From: Inia geoffrensis | Lineage: Eukaryota > Chordata > Mammalia > Artiodactyla > Iniidae | Direction of reading: 5' to 3' | Assembly: GCA_036417435.1 (NCBI GenBank) | Contig: CM070899.1 | Coordinates: forward strand, 169,909,494-169,973,493 | Length of the DNA: 64,000 nucleotides | Shown: positions 25,442 through 36,988 of the stretch, piece by piece | How the letters are laid out: every line of letters begins with the position of its first letter | How positions within the stretch are numbered: position 1 is the stretch's first letter | Notes under the pieces: model-generated | Databases searched by the model: none | Seen by the model: the letters and a program-made list of their open reading frames with translations, nothing else | Told to the model about the DNA's origin: nothing | Translations under genes and position numbers: made by a program

Positions 25442-26565
25442 AATGCTTTAACACGCTGGGGTTGGTGAACCTCAGAGAAACATGCATTTGATTGTCATTT
25501 TCTCCCCTTATCCTGGATTTTCTGGCTAAATCTCCTGTACACCATTAGAAAAGAGAAGATAAACATTTCTCAACTTCCCACCTCGTCGCCCACATCTGAA
25601 ACCCTTAGAAGAACCCACACACCGCAAGCAGAGCCGACTGCACAAGTTCAGACCCGCTGTCCTGCCCAGGGAAGGTGTCGGTCATGATCGTTTTTTCACA
25701 GCTGACAGCAAGATCCTCTATAAGGAAGGGTCTGACCCCATTTAATGCCCAACTGGAGTAATTATGATCAGGCAGCCTGGGTCACCTCAGGAGGGGCAAG
25801 ACATGCAGGGGGCATGTGTGGCTGGGCTTCCTCGGTAACACAAAGACTGAGTGATCTACGGCTCAGTATGTGCACAGCTGCTTGGATACCAAAGGCCGAG
25901 GAGGAGCTGAAACAATCCATCAACAAGTACTTAGTGAGAACTGGGAGAAATAAAGACAGTTGAAAACCCTGCATCAGCCAGCAAGGAATGTTCACCTTGA
26001 CACAGTGATTCTGTGTCATGGAGGCCATGACCCAGTCACGGTGGGTTGTGAAGTCAATTTATCGGGTCTCTACCTACATTTGTAAATAAATCAGGACAGA
26101 ATAGAAAGTATCAGGGCAACACTTTCATAACTTTGTGAAACTTCTGTTTCGATTCTAAAATGTTCTTCTTTGTGGGAGCTCCAGCCAAAAATGTGCCGGA
26201 GCCACTGCCTGAATAAACGATGAATAGTTCACGTTCTTGTGGGAACTCCTCTTTTATGTCTCGTGCACTCGCCTTCCGTGGAATTCGACCCCATCTGCAC
26301 AACCCCCAATATCGTTCTTCCAGTGTGTTCAAAGATGGCCACAATTATACCCTTTAATCAGATAATAGATGCAGGTGCAAAATAGAAAATGACTTCCACT
26401 GGCCACTCAGAGGACATGGCCAAAATGGCTGTGGCCAAATCAGGTAAGAACAAAAGGCAGGCTTGTGTGGTCCTCCCCAAACCTCCTATGTAGACAGCCA
26501 AACAATGAACGGCTGCAAGAAGCTAGTGGGCGCCAGCTAGAGCAGCTCGCTGCTCCGTCCTCAGT
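25442..26565. other. unique sequence, no gene recognised
   Basis: No repeat family recognised. Open frames of 72-86 codons at 25745-26028 lie on opposite strands over each other and look random. Confidence 0.4.
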
Positions 26566-26570
26566 CCCGG

Positions 26571-26645
26571 GAACAGTCCCTGGCACAAAGTTGGCCCTCA
26601 ATAAATATTAGTTGAATGAATAATTCAATGAAGGAATGAATTAGG
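26571..26645 (+). mobile_element. L2 3' terminus
   Basis: 'cagtccctggcacaaagttgg' followed by 'ccctcaataaatattagttgaatgaat' is the L2 3' end. Confidence 0.65.
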
Positions 26646-26774
26646 ACAATCCCCAAAGCTCAAAAATCATGATGTAGTGACATGGACATTTACCTAACCC
26701 TGCAAAGAAATCATGTTTCACTGAGGTGCAGTAAAGATACTCAGCTAGATTTAGAGAACTGAGTTAGAACCAAG

Positions 26775-27335
26775 ATTATTTCACTCCAGCTTGAAATGCT
26801 CCGATGGCATCATTTGGACTGAACGCTAGCCTGGCCTGGAGCATCACTTCATACCCAAGCTCCCTCCTAGCTTTCTAGCTACAGATTCTTTGCTCTCAAA
26901 CCATCTTGAAACTTCTTCTTCAGCAATAATGAACTAATTGAAATTCTCCGTCTCATGGGACTGTTTTATGATTTGGTGCCATCGCATGTTCAGTGTCCTT
27001 TGCCTGAAATGCTAGTCTTCTTTGAGAGCCCAGCCAAATCGCCCCATCGTCCTTTAAGTCCCAGGTCAGGTATGATCTCCTCAAAGCCTGCCCTGATCAC
27101 GCACCCTTAACCCCACCCCAGCCTCTGCAGAGTAAACCAAGCTCTCATCCACGCTACCTCTGTACTGCAGACAAATCCAGTACAATGGTTGTTTGGCTAA
27201 TATCCTGTTGCAATTTACCTGGTTAGGTGTTTTACTTCCAGACTGGATTTTGAGCTCCCTGAGGTCTACAGCGGCTCTTATTCAGTAAGTGTTTGATGGA
27301 GGTATAAATGAATACATGAATGAATGAGTAAACCA
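26775..27335 (+). mobile_element. L2 LINE 3' region
   Basis: Long L2 tail: 'gtcctttgcctgaaatgcta', 'tcctttaagtcccaggtca', 'gattttgagctccctgagg' and 'gtataaatgaatacatgaatgaat', all in family order. No coding frame. Confidence 0.75.
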
Positions 27336-27764
27336 GTCAGTCCTCCTGGACCCCTCTTGCCCACCTTCAGCCCATCTCATCCTATCCTCATAAATTACGA
27401 GAAAATTAAAAAGATTAAAATATGTACATGCAAATAAAATACTGATACGGCCTGAAGCAAAAGAAAAATAGGAAGGCAGCGGCTAATGTTGTTTTCACAG
27501 GTAGACCACGGAGAGGTCACTGGTCTGTGACTCTGGCACCACCTGCCTGAACGTGGGCAGGGAACATTCTCTCCCGAGCCCCGCTGCTCACTCGCTGAGG
27601 GACAAGCTGAGAGGGTGACTCGCTCAGGTTTAACCCTGTGGAATTGTGACTTAGGAAGAGCCTGGGGGGCTGGTGGGCACTCAGCCCAGGGAACGCTGAC
27701 CCCAAGAGAAAGGACCTCTCACATGGGAAGAAGAAAATAAGGGAAGTCGTGAAAGGGTCCAGGG

Positions 27765-27971
27765 CAGGGGATGGCAATCATTTTTGATAAAAGGCCAGTG
27801 AATAGATATTTTAGGCTTTGTGAGCCACACGGCCTGGGATACCACTCATCTAGGCCATTGTAGCCCAGAAGCAACCACACACAATCCCTAACACCAATCA
27901 AGGCTGTGAGCCACTAAAATTTTATTTATACACACTGAAATTAGAATTTCGTACAATTCTCCTGTCGCAAA

Positions 27972-28025
<54 letters not shown>

Positions 28026-28140
28026 CATTTAAAAATGTAAAAACCATACTTAGCTCAGGAGCCATACAAAAACAGGCAGTGGGCCGGAGGTGACCAGCTG
28101 ACCAGATGTGGCCTGAGGGCCGAAGTTTGCCGACCTCTGG
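27765..28140 (-). mobile_element. hAT-Charlie (MER1-type) remnant with internal AT microsatellite
   Basis: Terminal inverted repeats are visible: 'caggggatggcaatca' on the left and 'gtttgccgacctctgg' on the right. The internal 'tattttaggctttgtgagcc' and 'tgtaaaaaccatacttagctc' fix the family and reverse orientation. An AT run of about 48 bp (27976-28023) has expanded inside it. Confidence 0.78.
27976..28023. repeat. AT dinucleotide microsatellite
   Basis: About 24 uninterrupted AT units, self-complementary and able to extrude as a cruciform. Very likely polymorphic. Confidence 0.95.
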
Positions 28141-28205
28141 CCTAGTATGGAGAAATCATGCTAGGTAATAACGTCTGAAAATCTTCACTCAGAAAACAAA
28201 TACTG

Positions 28206-28313
28206 CTCTGTATATGTATAACTGAATCACTTTGCTGTACACCTGAAACTAACATAACATTGTAAATCAACTATATTCTAATATAAAATAAAAATTAAAT
28301 TAAAAAAAGAAAA
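28206..28313 (+). mobile_element. severely 5'-truncated L1 (108 bp)
   Basis: Only the last segment of the L1 3'UTR ('aactgaatcactttgctgtac', 'taacattgtaaatcaactat') and its A-rich tail are present. A perfect 15-bp TSD, AGAAAACAAATACTG, lies at 28191-28205 and 28314-28328. Confidence 0.96.
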
Positions 28314-28328
28314 AGAAAACAAATACTG

Positions 28329-30190
28329 TTGTAGTTTAACCCAGAATGCCCATGATCTGACCTATGCCAAATTATCAGTATTTCCAGAATTTGGATATTT
28401 TAAGTCCAAACAAACATGATGTTCATAAAAGACTTCATCCAACTCAAATGTTTTTGATTTTGAACGAGATTATGCTTCATGACACAGATTATTGAATGGG
28501 GTACTTAATGTATATTTGCCCCATTAGAATCCAACACTCCAAAACAATGAATATCATCCATGAAAGCAAATAAGGGACCCAGACGATCACAATGCACGTG
28601 TCACCTGGGAGACTCCCAGGAGAGCCCTGCAGACGTCCATCGCCTTCTGCCTTCCCGTCTTTAGCATGTGGACCAGCCCACCTAGGCATCACCAGCTGTC
28701 ACTCACAGCCCAGCACTTCACGCAGTCACCACACACTGCCCACAGCAGCAACCTGTGCTTCAATTGTTTTCGATGACTCATCATCTATTTTTAAAACGTT
28801 TAGAATAAGTGTATTTTTGTTCAGACACGTCTGATATTCAGACTCCTTAGCTGGTATACCAAATGGAGTTACATGTTCCCAAAATTGTTTACTTCCATTT
28901 CCCTAAAGAGTCACTGTAAGATTTCGTTAAATACTAAGCTCTCCTAAATCAAATAAAATATAACTTTTCAAGGACACCTCTGTTAGGCAACCTGTAGAAT
29001 TTCACTTAAGAAAATCTTACTACCTGCCCTCTGATTGGGATTCCACACCCCCCGCCCCCAATCCTACTCCATCCATCACTTCATTCCTGTCTGAAAACAC
29101 CACCTTTCTGAGGCAAAGCCCAGTTATTGCTAAGCCTGTCCACGGTTATTACAGGGCAGGATGTTGGGAGTGAAGAGAGGGAGAAGAGTTTCAAGGGAGA
29201 CCCTGTGGATCATCTGGTTTGTAACCAAGATGCAGATTCAATAACTTCATCCTTGTTTCTGTGACTTGTGACCACTTCATGTTGCTGTTCTGCCAGACCA
29301 CCGCAACCAGAAAGAAAACTTCCTCATCCATCATTCTATGCCTCTCAAAGATATCCTGAGCTATTCCTAAAACTCAGTATTATACTCTTCAGGCCAAGTT
29401 TCCTCCATTGCGCCTGTCTATGGAGCAGGAATATGGTTAAGATGGACATTAATGGCCCCTCCACCCAACACAGCTGCGGAGTCAGCACCCACACCCAGCG
29501 GCAGACCCGAAAGCCACTCCTCACCCCCTTCTTCCTGCCCACGGAACCCTGATTTTATTCACCTTCCTCCTGGTTCCAGGCTCAGAGAAAAGGGCTTTCC
29601 CACCTCCAGGAGATGTATCCTGATGAGTCTAAGGTTAGACTCTACACTAATAGGGGAAATTACACTTCTTTTGCCACAGTATGAGCCTGGAGCTTCCGGT
29701 GGATTGATTATCATGGGCCGAGAACACAATTCTGGCCAAGGAAATGACAAAGACCTCTGCTTGACGACGCTTTAGCCAAGTTCCTCGGAGTCTACTTCTC
29801 CGCCAGGCCTCAGCCTTGTGCCGAAAGGACCATGACCCTCGGCACAAACGATCTTACCCACTGCACCCCACTAAGGGGCTCAGACAAACTCACATGGCTT
29901 CTAGCAGCCTGTGGTCATGTCCCTGGGTTGAACCAGTGCCCTGTGAGTTCCCACGAGAAAAACCTCAAAGCTGCCAAATCAATTTACCATTTGTTCCAGC
30001 CAACAGCCTGATAGGCCCCTGACTCCCTTTTCTTAAAGCATTTATTTAAAAAACAAAACAAAAAACCTTACAACTGTAAATCCTTCTTCTCTCCCTTTGA
30101 GATGTAGATGTATCTCCTATAACCAAGGAGCCGTTTTTCTCAAGGACCTGAGAGCCATTCCTTTCAAATGTAATCATCAGGAAAGACAGC
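28329..30190. other. unique sequence, no gene recognised
   Basis: No repeat family or supported exon. Open frames of 60-107 codons are scattered on both strands (for example 29268-29775) without protein-like character. Confidence 0.4.
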
Positions 30191-30197
30191 ACCCTCG

Positions 30198-30198
<1 letters not shown>

Positions 30199-30242
<44 letters not shown>

Positions 30243-30330
30243 CGTCCCAGGTCTTCCGGGCTCTATGGGAGGACACAAACACACACACACACACACACAC
30301 ACTGTCCCAGGTCTTCCGGGCTGTATGGGA

Positions 30331-30366
<36 letters not shown>

Positions 30367-30440
30367 CGTCCCGGGTCTTCCGGGCTCTATGGGAGGACAC
30401 ACACACACACCGTCCCGGGTCTTCCGGGCTCTATGGGAGG

Positions 30441-30490
<50 letters not shown>

Positions 30491-30526
30491 CGTCCGGGGT
30501 ATTCCGGGCTCTATGGGAGGATGCAT

Positions 30527-30562
<36 letters not shown>

Positions 30563-30606
30563 ACACACACACACCGTCCCGGGTCTTCCGGGCTCTATGG
30601 GAGGAT

Positions 30607-30640
<34 letters not shown>

Positions 30641-30670
30641 CGTCCCGGGTCTTCCGGGCTCTATGGGAGG

Positions 30671-30718
<48 letters not shown>

Positions 30719-30932
30719 CGTCCCGGGTCTTCCGGGCTCTATGGGAGGATACACACACACACACACACACACACCCCGTCCCAGGTCTTCTGGGCTCTAT
30801 GGGAGGATGCACACACAGACACACACACACACACACACCCCGTCCCGGGTCTTCCGGGCTCTATGGGAGGATACACACACACACACACACACACACACCC
30901 CGTCCCAGGTCTTCCGGGCTCTATGGGAGGAT

Positions 30933-30970
<38 letters not shown>

Positions 30971-31002
30971 CGTCCCGGGTCTTCCGGGCTCTATTGGAGG
31001 AT

Positions 31003-31040
<38 letters not shown>

Positions 31041-31124
31041 CGTCCCAGGTCTTCTGGGCTCTATGGGAGGATACACACACACACACACACACACCGTCCC
31101 GGGTCTTCCGGGCTCTATGGGAGG

Positions 31125-31162
<38 letters not shown>

Positions 31163-31192
31163 CGTCCCGGGTCTTCCGGGCTCTATGGGAGG

Positions 31193-31269
<77 letters not shown>

Positions 31270-31300
31270 GTCCCGGGTCTTCCGGGCTCTATGAGAGGCA
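30199..31300. repeat. compound minisatellite: sixteen GC-rich cores linked by CA tracts
   Basis: A core of about 34 bp, reading roughly CCGTCCCGGGTCTTCCGGGC then TCTATGGGAGGA, repeats sixteen times. The cores begin near 30241, 30302, 30364, 30410, 30487, 30572, 30639, 30716, 30775, 30838, 30898, 30967, 31037, 31093, 31160 and 31268. CA tracts of variable length separate them, the longest about 37 units before the last core. Each core holds CCCGG-GTCTT-CCGGG, a perfect 5-bp stem with a 5-nt loop. Core variants (CCCAGG, CTTCTGGG, CTATTGG) mark individual copies. Long open frames on both strands, up to 410 codons, are artefacts of a stop-free unit. Confidence 0.97.
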
Positions 31301-32539
31301 GGAGCCTAACTTCTATTAGCACCAGTTAGTAAACCCAAATGGCCTCATCACACTGACTAACCAGAGTGCTTTTTGTGATGTTTCTACCTCTCTGTCTGTG
31401 CTTGAGCCTCTGTTCATTCTCCTCTTAAAACTCACAGCCACCTCTACCCGGATCAGTTAAGCCAGCTCTCCACATCCTCGAGTCTCTTTCTCCTACTGCC
31501 ATAGTACTGCGTGAAATCTGTCTTTGCCGCCTTTACCTAGTGTCAGGCTCTGTCTTCCTTTACCAGAAGCATAAGGAAAGCCTGCTAAAGGGCTGCTACA
31601 ACTTTTTCTTTCTGATCAAAAACAAAATGAAACCAAACCAAATGAAACAAAAACAAACAAAAAACCCCAACCATCCAAGACTATGAAGGAATTTGCAGAG
31701 AAATTTCCATTTGGGATAAAGCAGCTGTGTGAGGAGGTGATTCCTAAGGCTACAACCTTGCACCACAAGGGGACAAATTCAACGGCCAGGCTGAGAGCCA
31801 CAGGTGCCAAGACTCTGACAGCCTGAGCCTCTGACGACACTAGATACCAACCCTGGACTTGGACGGCCCTGGGCTTCTTGTTATAGGAGACTGATAAACA
31901 CCCTAGCATTTAGGCTGCTTTGGATACAACCCTGAAGTCAAACACATCCTAACTGATTCAATCCACAGGGAGAAGAGCTGCCCAGAGGGTGCGGCAGAAA
32001 CACAGCAGTGCCCTAAGAGCAACGGTGATTATGACAATTACAGGTAACACAAATGCAACCCAAAACTCCCGTAGGGAAAAAGGAGTCTTTGGTCTACGAA
32101 ACTGACAAGTCCAAGACTCACCTTAGGTTCTGGCAGAGCTGGACTCAGGTATGCTGACGATGCCATCAGAAGGCTTTCCTGTCTCCTCTGCTCCGCTTTC
32201 CCCGGCATCAACCTCATCCTCAGGAGCTTCACCCCATGTCGTGGGGAAGATGCCAACGGCATCAGGTATACGTTCTTCCTATCGGTAACCCCAAAGGGAA
32301 CGGGGAGCCTTTGTCCTTACAGTTCCACCGAAAGTCTCATTGGCCTGGCTTAGGTGTCTGCCCACTTCTTAAACACTGACCATGGCCAGGGGAGATGAAA
32401 TCTACTGGACCAGGCCTAGATCACAGGGATGCAATCAGTTCAATGAGAAAGGGTGGCCACAGGCAAGTCAGGATGCCACTGACAAAAGCAAGAGTCAGGC
32501 CGAAGCAGCAGATATCCAAAAATGACAGGACTGAAAATT
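31301..32539. other. unique sequence, no gene recognised
   Basis: A-rich tract at 31615-31665 and otherwise ordinary sequence. Reverse-strand frames of 74 and 97 codons (32038-32262, 31616-31909) are unsupported. Confidence 0.4.
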
Positions 32540-32558
32540 AAACCTTAGACTCTGACCT

Positions 32559-32594
32559 GCCTGGCTAGCTTAGTCGGTAGAGCATAAGACCCTT
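32559..32594 (+). pseudogene. retroposed 5' half of tRNA-Lys(CTT)
   Basis: The 36 bases starting GCCTGGCTAGCTTAGTCGGT match the first half of tRNA-Lys(CTT) with about four changes and stop at the anticodon loop (anticodon CTT at the last three bases). The A box is present. The anticodon 3' side, T arm, B box and any poly(A) tail are absent, so it cannot be a working tRNA. A 16-bp direct repeat ending CTTAGACTCTGA, with one C/T mismatch, flanks it at 32540-32555 and 32595-32610. Three bases (CCT) lie between the left repeat and G1. Together this fits a tailless retropseudogene made by L1 machinery. Confidence 0.8.
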
Positions 32595-32679
32595 AAATCT
32601 TAGACTCTGATAACTACCCTACAACTGCCCTAATTCACTGTAACCTGGGAAGGGCTACCACTGCCATCTCACCCACATT

Positions 32680-32770
32680 AGTAGTAGTAGTATACAAGCT
32701 ATGAAGAGTAGGACTATGCCTTATTATTCCTTAGCACAGTGCCTGGCTTGTAATAGATACTCAAATACTA
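32680..32770 (+). mobile_element. L2 3' terminus
   Basis: 'ggactatgccttattattcc' then 'cacagtgcctggcttgtaatagatactcaa' matches the L2 end. Short and decayed. Confidence 0.5.
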
Positions 32771-32887
32771 GCTACCCAAGTGTTCTATCATTTGCATATA
32801 CAGGGGTCAGGGTGAGCCAAGGACCAGCCCATAGGAAACCACCTTTATGGACTTAGTATCTCCTCCACTCAAAAAATAGGATGTCAG

Positions 32888-33108
32888 GGCTTCCCTGGTG
32901 GCGCAGTGGTTGAGAGTCCACCTGCCGATGCAGGGGACGCGGGTTCGTGCCCCGGTCCGGGAACATCCCACATGTCGCGGAGCGGCTGGGCCCGTGAGCC
33001 ATGGCCGCTGAGCCTGCGCGTCTGGAGCCTGTGCTCCGCAATGGGAAAGGCCACAACAGTGACAGGCCCGCGTACCGAAAAAAAAAAACAAAAACAAAAA
33101 CAAAACAC
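32888..33108 (+). mobile_element. CHR-2-type tRNA-derived SINE
   Basis: Forward copy starting 'ggcttccctggtggcgcag', with a CA-interrupted A tail. A perfect 17-bp TSD, AAAAAATAGGATGTCAG, lies at 32871-32887 and 33109-33125. Confidence 0.97.
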
Positions 33109-33129
33109 AAAAAATAGGATGTCAGAGCT

Positions 33130-33290
33130 GAAAGACACCTTCTAAATCATCTAGTCCAAACCCCTAGGATTACAGTCAAAAAACCTGAGCCTCAGACAGG
33201 GTTAGTGGTGTGGCCTAGATCTCAAGGCTGGTCAGGGTCAAGGTCAGGGCTAGGGCCTCTTGCCAGCCTGGTGTTTACCACTGCACCACA
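33130..33290 (+). mobile_element. MIR SINE fragment
   Basis: 'aaatcatctagtccaaacccc' and 'acctgagcctcagacaggg' match a MIR 3' half. The CHR SINE just upstream landed beside it. Confidence 0.5.
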
Positions 33291-33299
33291 TAGTACCCA

Positions 33300-34130
33300 A
33301 AACACTTACAGGTGAGTCATGGGGAAAATTAAAATGTTCCCTCCTTTCTTAAGGGTTTTCTCAGCATAACTGTACTGCCCTTGAGAGGGCAAAGCAATGA
33401 AAATAACAGACATAAGATTTTTGAATATCTGTTGTGTTTTTATCCTCCAGTTCCACAGACCTTTGGGATTACTGTATTGTTTTTTAGTGTTTCATTTGCG
33501 TGTGTGTGGAAAGAGCTGGGGGCGGTGGGGGGCGGCTGGAAAGAGCCAGAATAGAGAAAGATCACTGGAAGCGAGAAAGATGTGTCTGGGTCCTGGTGCA
33601 GCAGAGGATGGAAATTCCCTAAGCTTAGGTTCAAGACTTGTCTGCTTATTGGCCCAGAGAAGGCAGCTGCCAGGCACGGGAGATTTATGTGACATTCCAG
33701 CCCTGATCTCTGTGGAAGAAACAGGCCAAAGCCCACAATGCTCAGTGTACGTCTGGTGCTTTTGTACTGAGCTCAACATCTTTTCCACCACAATGGCAAA
33801 CTGTGCAGACTGGAAACACAGGGTGGGCGGGGGGGAGCTGCGCAGTGGGGAGAGGCGAGAATTGTGGGAGATGACGCCGAGGCCCCTGAAGGGGGCAAGG
33901 CTGCACAACCCTCCCTAGACCCAAGGGCGTGGAGAACGCCACACCTTTCCAGAGTAACTGTGCTGCCTGAACTCCACCCGCCACATCCCAAGCTTGGGAT
34001 TTCTGCCCTGACACCCAGAAGCAGCCCTACTGACCAAACCAATCAAGATGGAAAATGGAAAGTTTTCTATGGGGTATAAAGCTCTGTGCAGAAATGCAAG
34101 AGAGATTTTAGTGGTCTTCAGACTTGGTCT
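33300..34130. other. unique sequence, no gene recognised
   Basis: A forward frame of 173 codons (33397-33918) overlaps three reverse-strand frames of similar size. Translations look random and no homology is recognised. Confidence 0.4.
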
Positions 34131-34246
34131 GCTTAGAATGTGACATCTCAGTGGAAGAAAAGTAGGCAGGAGGGGGAACAGGAGAAGTGCTTAGAATGTG
34201 ACATCTCAGTGGAAGAAAAGTAGGCAGGAGGGGGAACAGGAGAAGT
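34131..34246. repeat. perfect 58-bp tandem duplication
   Basis: Two identical 58-bp units beginning GCTTAGAATGTGACATCTCA occupy 34131-34188 and 34189-34246 with no mismatch. No repeat family recognised. Confidence 0.95.
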
Positions 34247-36375
34247 GCCTAACAACAGGGAAGAGACCACAAATACCAACACCACACCCTCAGCAATATG
34301 GATGCCCCCTAAGGTGCTGGCAGAGAGCGCCACCATCCTGAAACAGCTCTGCGGTAAGCACAGGCTTGGGATCCCCTACACCCAGGCCCTGGCCCAGACT
34401 CTGCCCTCACCAGCTCGGTGGTTTCAACAGGTGGCTTCAGCCCACCCTGTCTCAGTGTCCACGTCTATGACAGGAGAGTCCTAAGAGTACACACATCGCA
34501 GGGCTGTTGTGAAAACCTAGTGTCGCCAGAGCCTGCCGAGTGACTGTCACCCACTTTATCCACTGTTCCCAAAAATGAGTCAAGAAAGGAAACGGCAGGT
34601 GGATCGACTCCTTGCTGAAGACCAGTATTTCCTTCAAAGCAAAGAAGAACCATAAAGCCAAACAGCATGGATTGTGCAGAGAGGGAAGACGCTTCCATCA
34701 GTCTTAAATTATCCGAGCTACAGCCTATGTAGCAAATCTATTCATAGAAAGTGGTCCTTGTGAATATCGGGAAAGGCGTTGGCATACATAATTGGGGTGT
34801 TTTTTCAGTTACTTCTTCCTCAAGGCTCTGGGACTACCGTATACCTGTAGCCTAGGCTCCCCGCTCCGTGTTTGCTCTAAAGCCTGGAGCAACTCAGGAC
34901 AAAGGAGGCCTTTGCATTAGGAAGTTAATGGAAGCACCTAGGCTCAGAGTGCTGGGGACGCACAAAGGATCTGCCACTCCCAAGAAATCAGCTGAAATCA
35001 GTACCGTTTCCATTTCAACGTTGGTGATCCAGGTTTGCACTAAAGACCTCCTTAGGAGGTTTCCAAATAGTTACTTGCGGTCTCAACCTCAAAGAAAATA
35101 CTCCAGCCATGTAGAGGGAGACCCTCTGACCCCTCTTTGAGGGCAGGAGCATGAGGAAACAGCTTCTGAGAAAGAAATGACTATTTGGATTTGTGGATGC
35201 TAAGTGTCAGACCAGATAGATTGGCAAACATCAGACTTTAGGAGGTTGATGATAAATAATGGAACGTAGCTTTCTGAGATTCAAAGTCAAATTTGATCAA
35301 AGGCCCAGAAGAAAGAAAACAGAAACTGCTGTTTTCACACCAGAGTAAGAGCTCCAAAATTCCTCCCAGCCTTCTGTGGCTTCCCCCAAGTGGAAGGATT
35401 TGATATGACAAGTTCTACTGTCAGATGGACACCTACCCTTTAAAGAGATTTGCTTTGGATCTAACAAAAATACCGAACCATCAGCAAACCCCCCAAATCT
35501 CTTCCAGCTGTAAGAATGAAATGATGCATTAACATGAATGAGCTTTCCCATTTAGAACGGGTTCTTCCTTTCTTCTTCTAAAGACCTGTAGTTTTGCAGT
35601 TGTCACCTGTTACATCTAAAATGCCATATCAAGTGGCCAGCACAAAAGCCTCAGTCCCAAATGGCAGAAAACATCATCAGATACAACAGGGAGTTTCTTA
35701 AGTCACATAGTGTGAAAAGGAACTCCAGAATCATGTGGGATACACAGAATAAATTTTTTCTTGAGTAATGTATCAAACATGGACTAGGAAGAATATTTTT
35801 AGTTCTAGTTAAAAGCTTCAAGAAGCCAAGATTTTTCTTTTCCTTTTTCTTGGCTAGAATTGCCATAGCTTTTATGTTTCTTACAAGTGCATGTGTATGC
35901 TTTTCATAAATTTACACACAGATACAAAACACACTATTTTCCAACTCCATTCTCCCATCAAAAGTAAAGGAATCTAAGTTTTTTTATTTGGTTAAGAGAC
36001 CTCCGGCTGTGTTAAGAATACTTCTGCAGTTAAATACCACTTTCAACTAGTGAAAGAAAATAGCTGTGGGAAAGAGGAGACTTCTGAGACTGGAATTCAT
36101 TAACACATTGGACAATAGTATTTTTCCTTTATTTAGAAAGCTGCTCTAACTCCTCCCAAGATAAAGACGATGACCAAATATAGGCCAAGTGCTCACTCTG
36201 TCTCCTCTTTGGCTCTGAGCACCAACTAGATTTCCTTTCTTGTTTACCTTCGGCTCTCTCCTTTACCTCTAACAAAACAATACCATTCATAATGCTACTT
36301 TTTATTGGTATGGCACTCAGACTCATCAAATTCATATATTCAGCACAATAAGCAAACACACACATAGTGGTGCCC
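34247..36375. other. unique sequence, no gene recognised
   Basis: No interspersed repeat or credible exon identified. Short reverse-strand frames at 34452-34698 overlap in two phases. Confidence 0.4.
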
Positions 36376-36379
36376 ACGT

Positions 36380-36475
36380 CCTAAGCACTGTTCGAAGAGT
36401 TTTGTACGTGCTTCACTCATTAAACCACGTTACGTCAACATCCCTCACAATAATCTTACAGGCTTCATGGTGACG
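36380..36475 (+). mobile_element. MIR-like fragment
   Basis: 'cctaagcactgttcgaagag' and 'caacatccctcacaataatcttacagg' fit a MIR interior segment. Decayed. Confidence 0.4.
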
Positions 36476-36479
36476 GCTA

Positions 36480-36940
36480 CCCAAATCCTTCCTCCCTCCC
36501 CGTTAAACCCCAACTTTGTTAAAGTTCCACCCTTTTTCACATGGCCATTACTTCAGGAGGGTGTCCTAGGGGGTGGGTCCTTACTGGTCTAAGTTAAGTG
36601 GCCCACTGCGTACAGGTATGTGACACACTTCTGGCCAAAGACACACGAGAGGAAGTCTGCGGGGTTGTGGGGAGGGGGAACTTCATGAGAATAATTTTTT
36701 TGTTCTTAATAAATGCTACTCAGGAAGAGAGAATGTCTCCCTCTTTTGGATCTTGTTGGGCCTGGAGTTGATGCCTTGAACTGCTGCAGCCTTCTTGCAA
36801 CCATGAGGGAAGCTAGCCTGAGGACAAAGGCACCACAGAGAGAAGGCCAAGCCAAGAGAGTCACCCAGAGGGGTCCGAGAGCCCCAACTGTGCTGTTTCT
36901 GCAGCTGCCATAGCTTTTGATTTCTTGCCTCATGTGATAA
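36480..36940 (+). mobile_element. possible ancient interspersed repeat, family unresolved
   Basis: 'cacatggccattacttcagg', 'acacacttctggccaaagac' and 'gcagctgccatagcttttg' resemble a widespread old repeat also hinted at near 23640. No coding potential. Confidence 0.3.
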
Positions 36941-36988
36941 GACATTTCCTCATTGCTTTATTCTCCTATAAACTATTTAATCTAGTAT

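Noticed and set aside
30199..31300. Regular core-and-spacer layout resembling a CRISPR array
   Set aside because: The spacers are all CA repeats, not unique sequence, and the setting is a mammalian genome.
30097..31329. 410-codon open frame (and others up to 301 codons, both strands) in the CA array
   Set aside because: The repeat unit lacks stops in several phases, so open frames arise automatically. The peptide is only THTH and core repeats.
32559..32594. Functional tRNA gene
   Set aside because: Only the 5' half is present. The T arm, B box and 3' acceptor strand are missing.
33397..33918. 173-codon forward frame as a gene
   Set aside because: Overlapped by three reverse-strand frames of similar length. 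No recognisable domain, promoter or splice structure.
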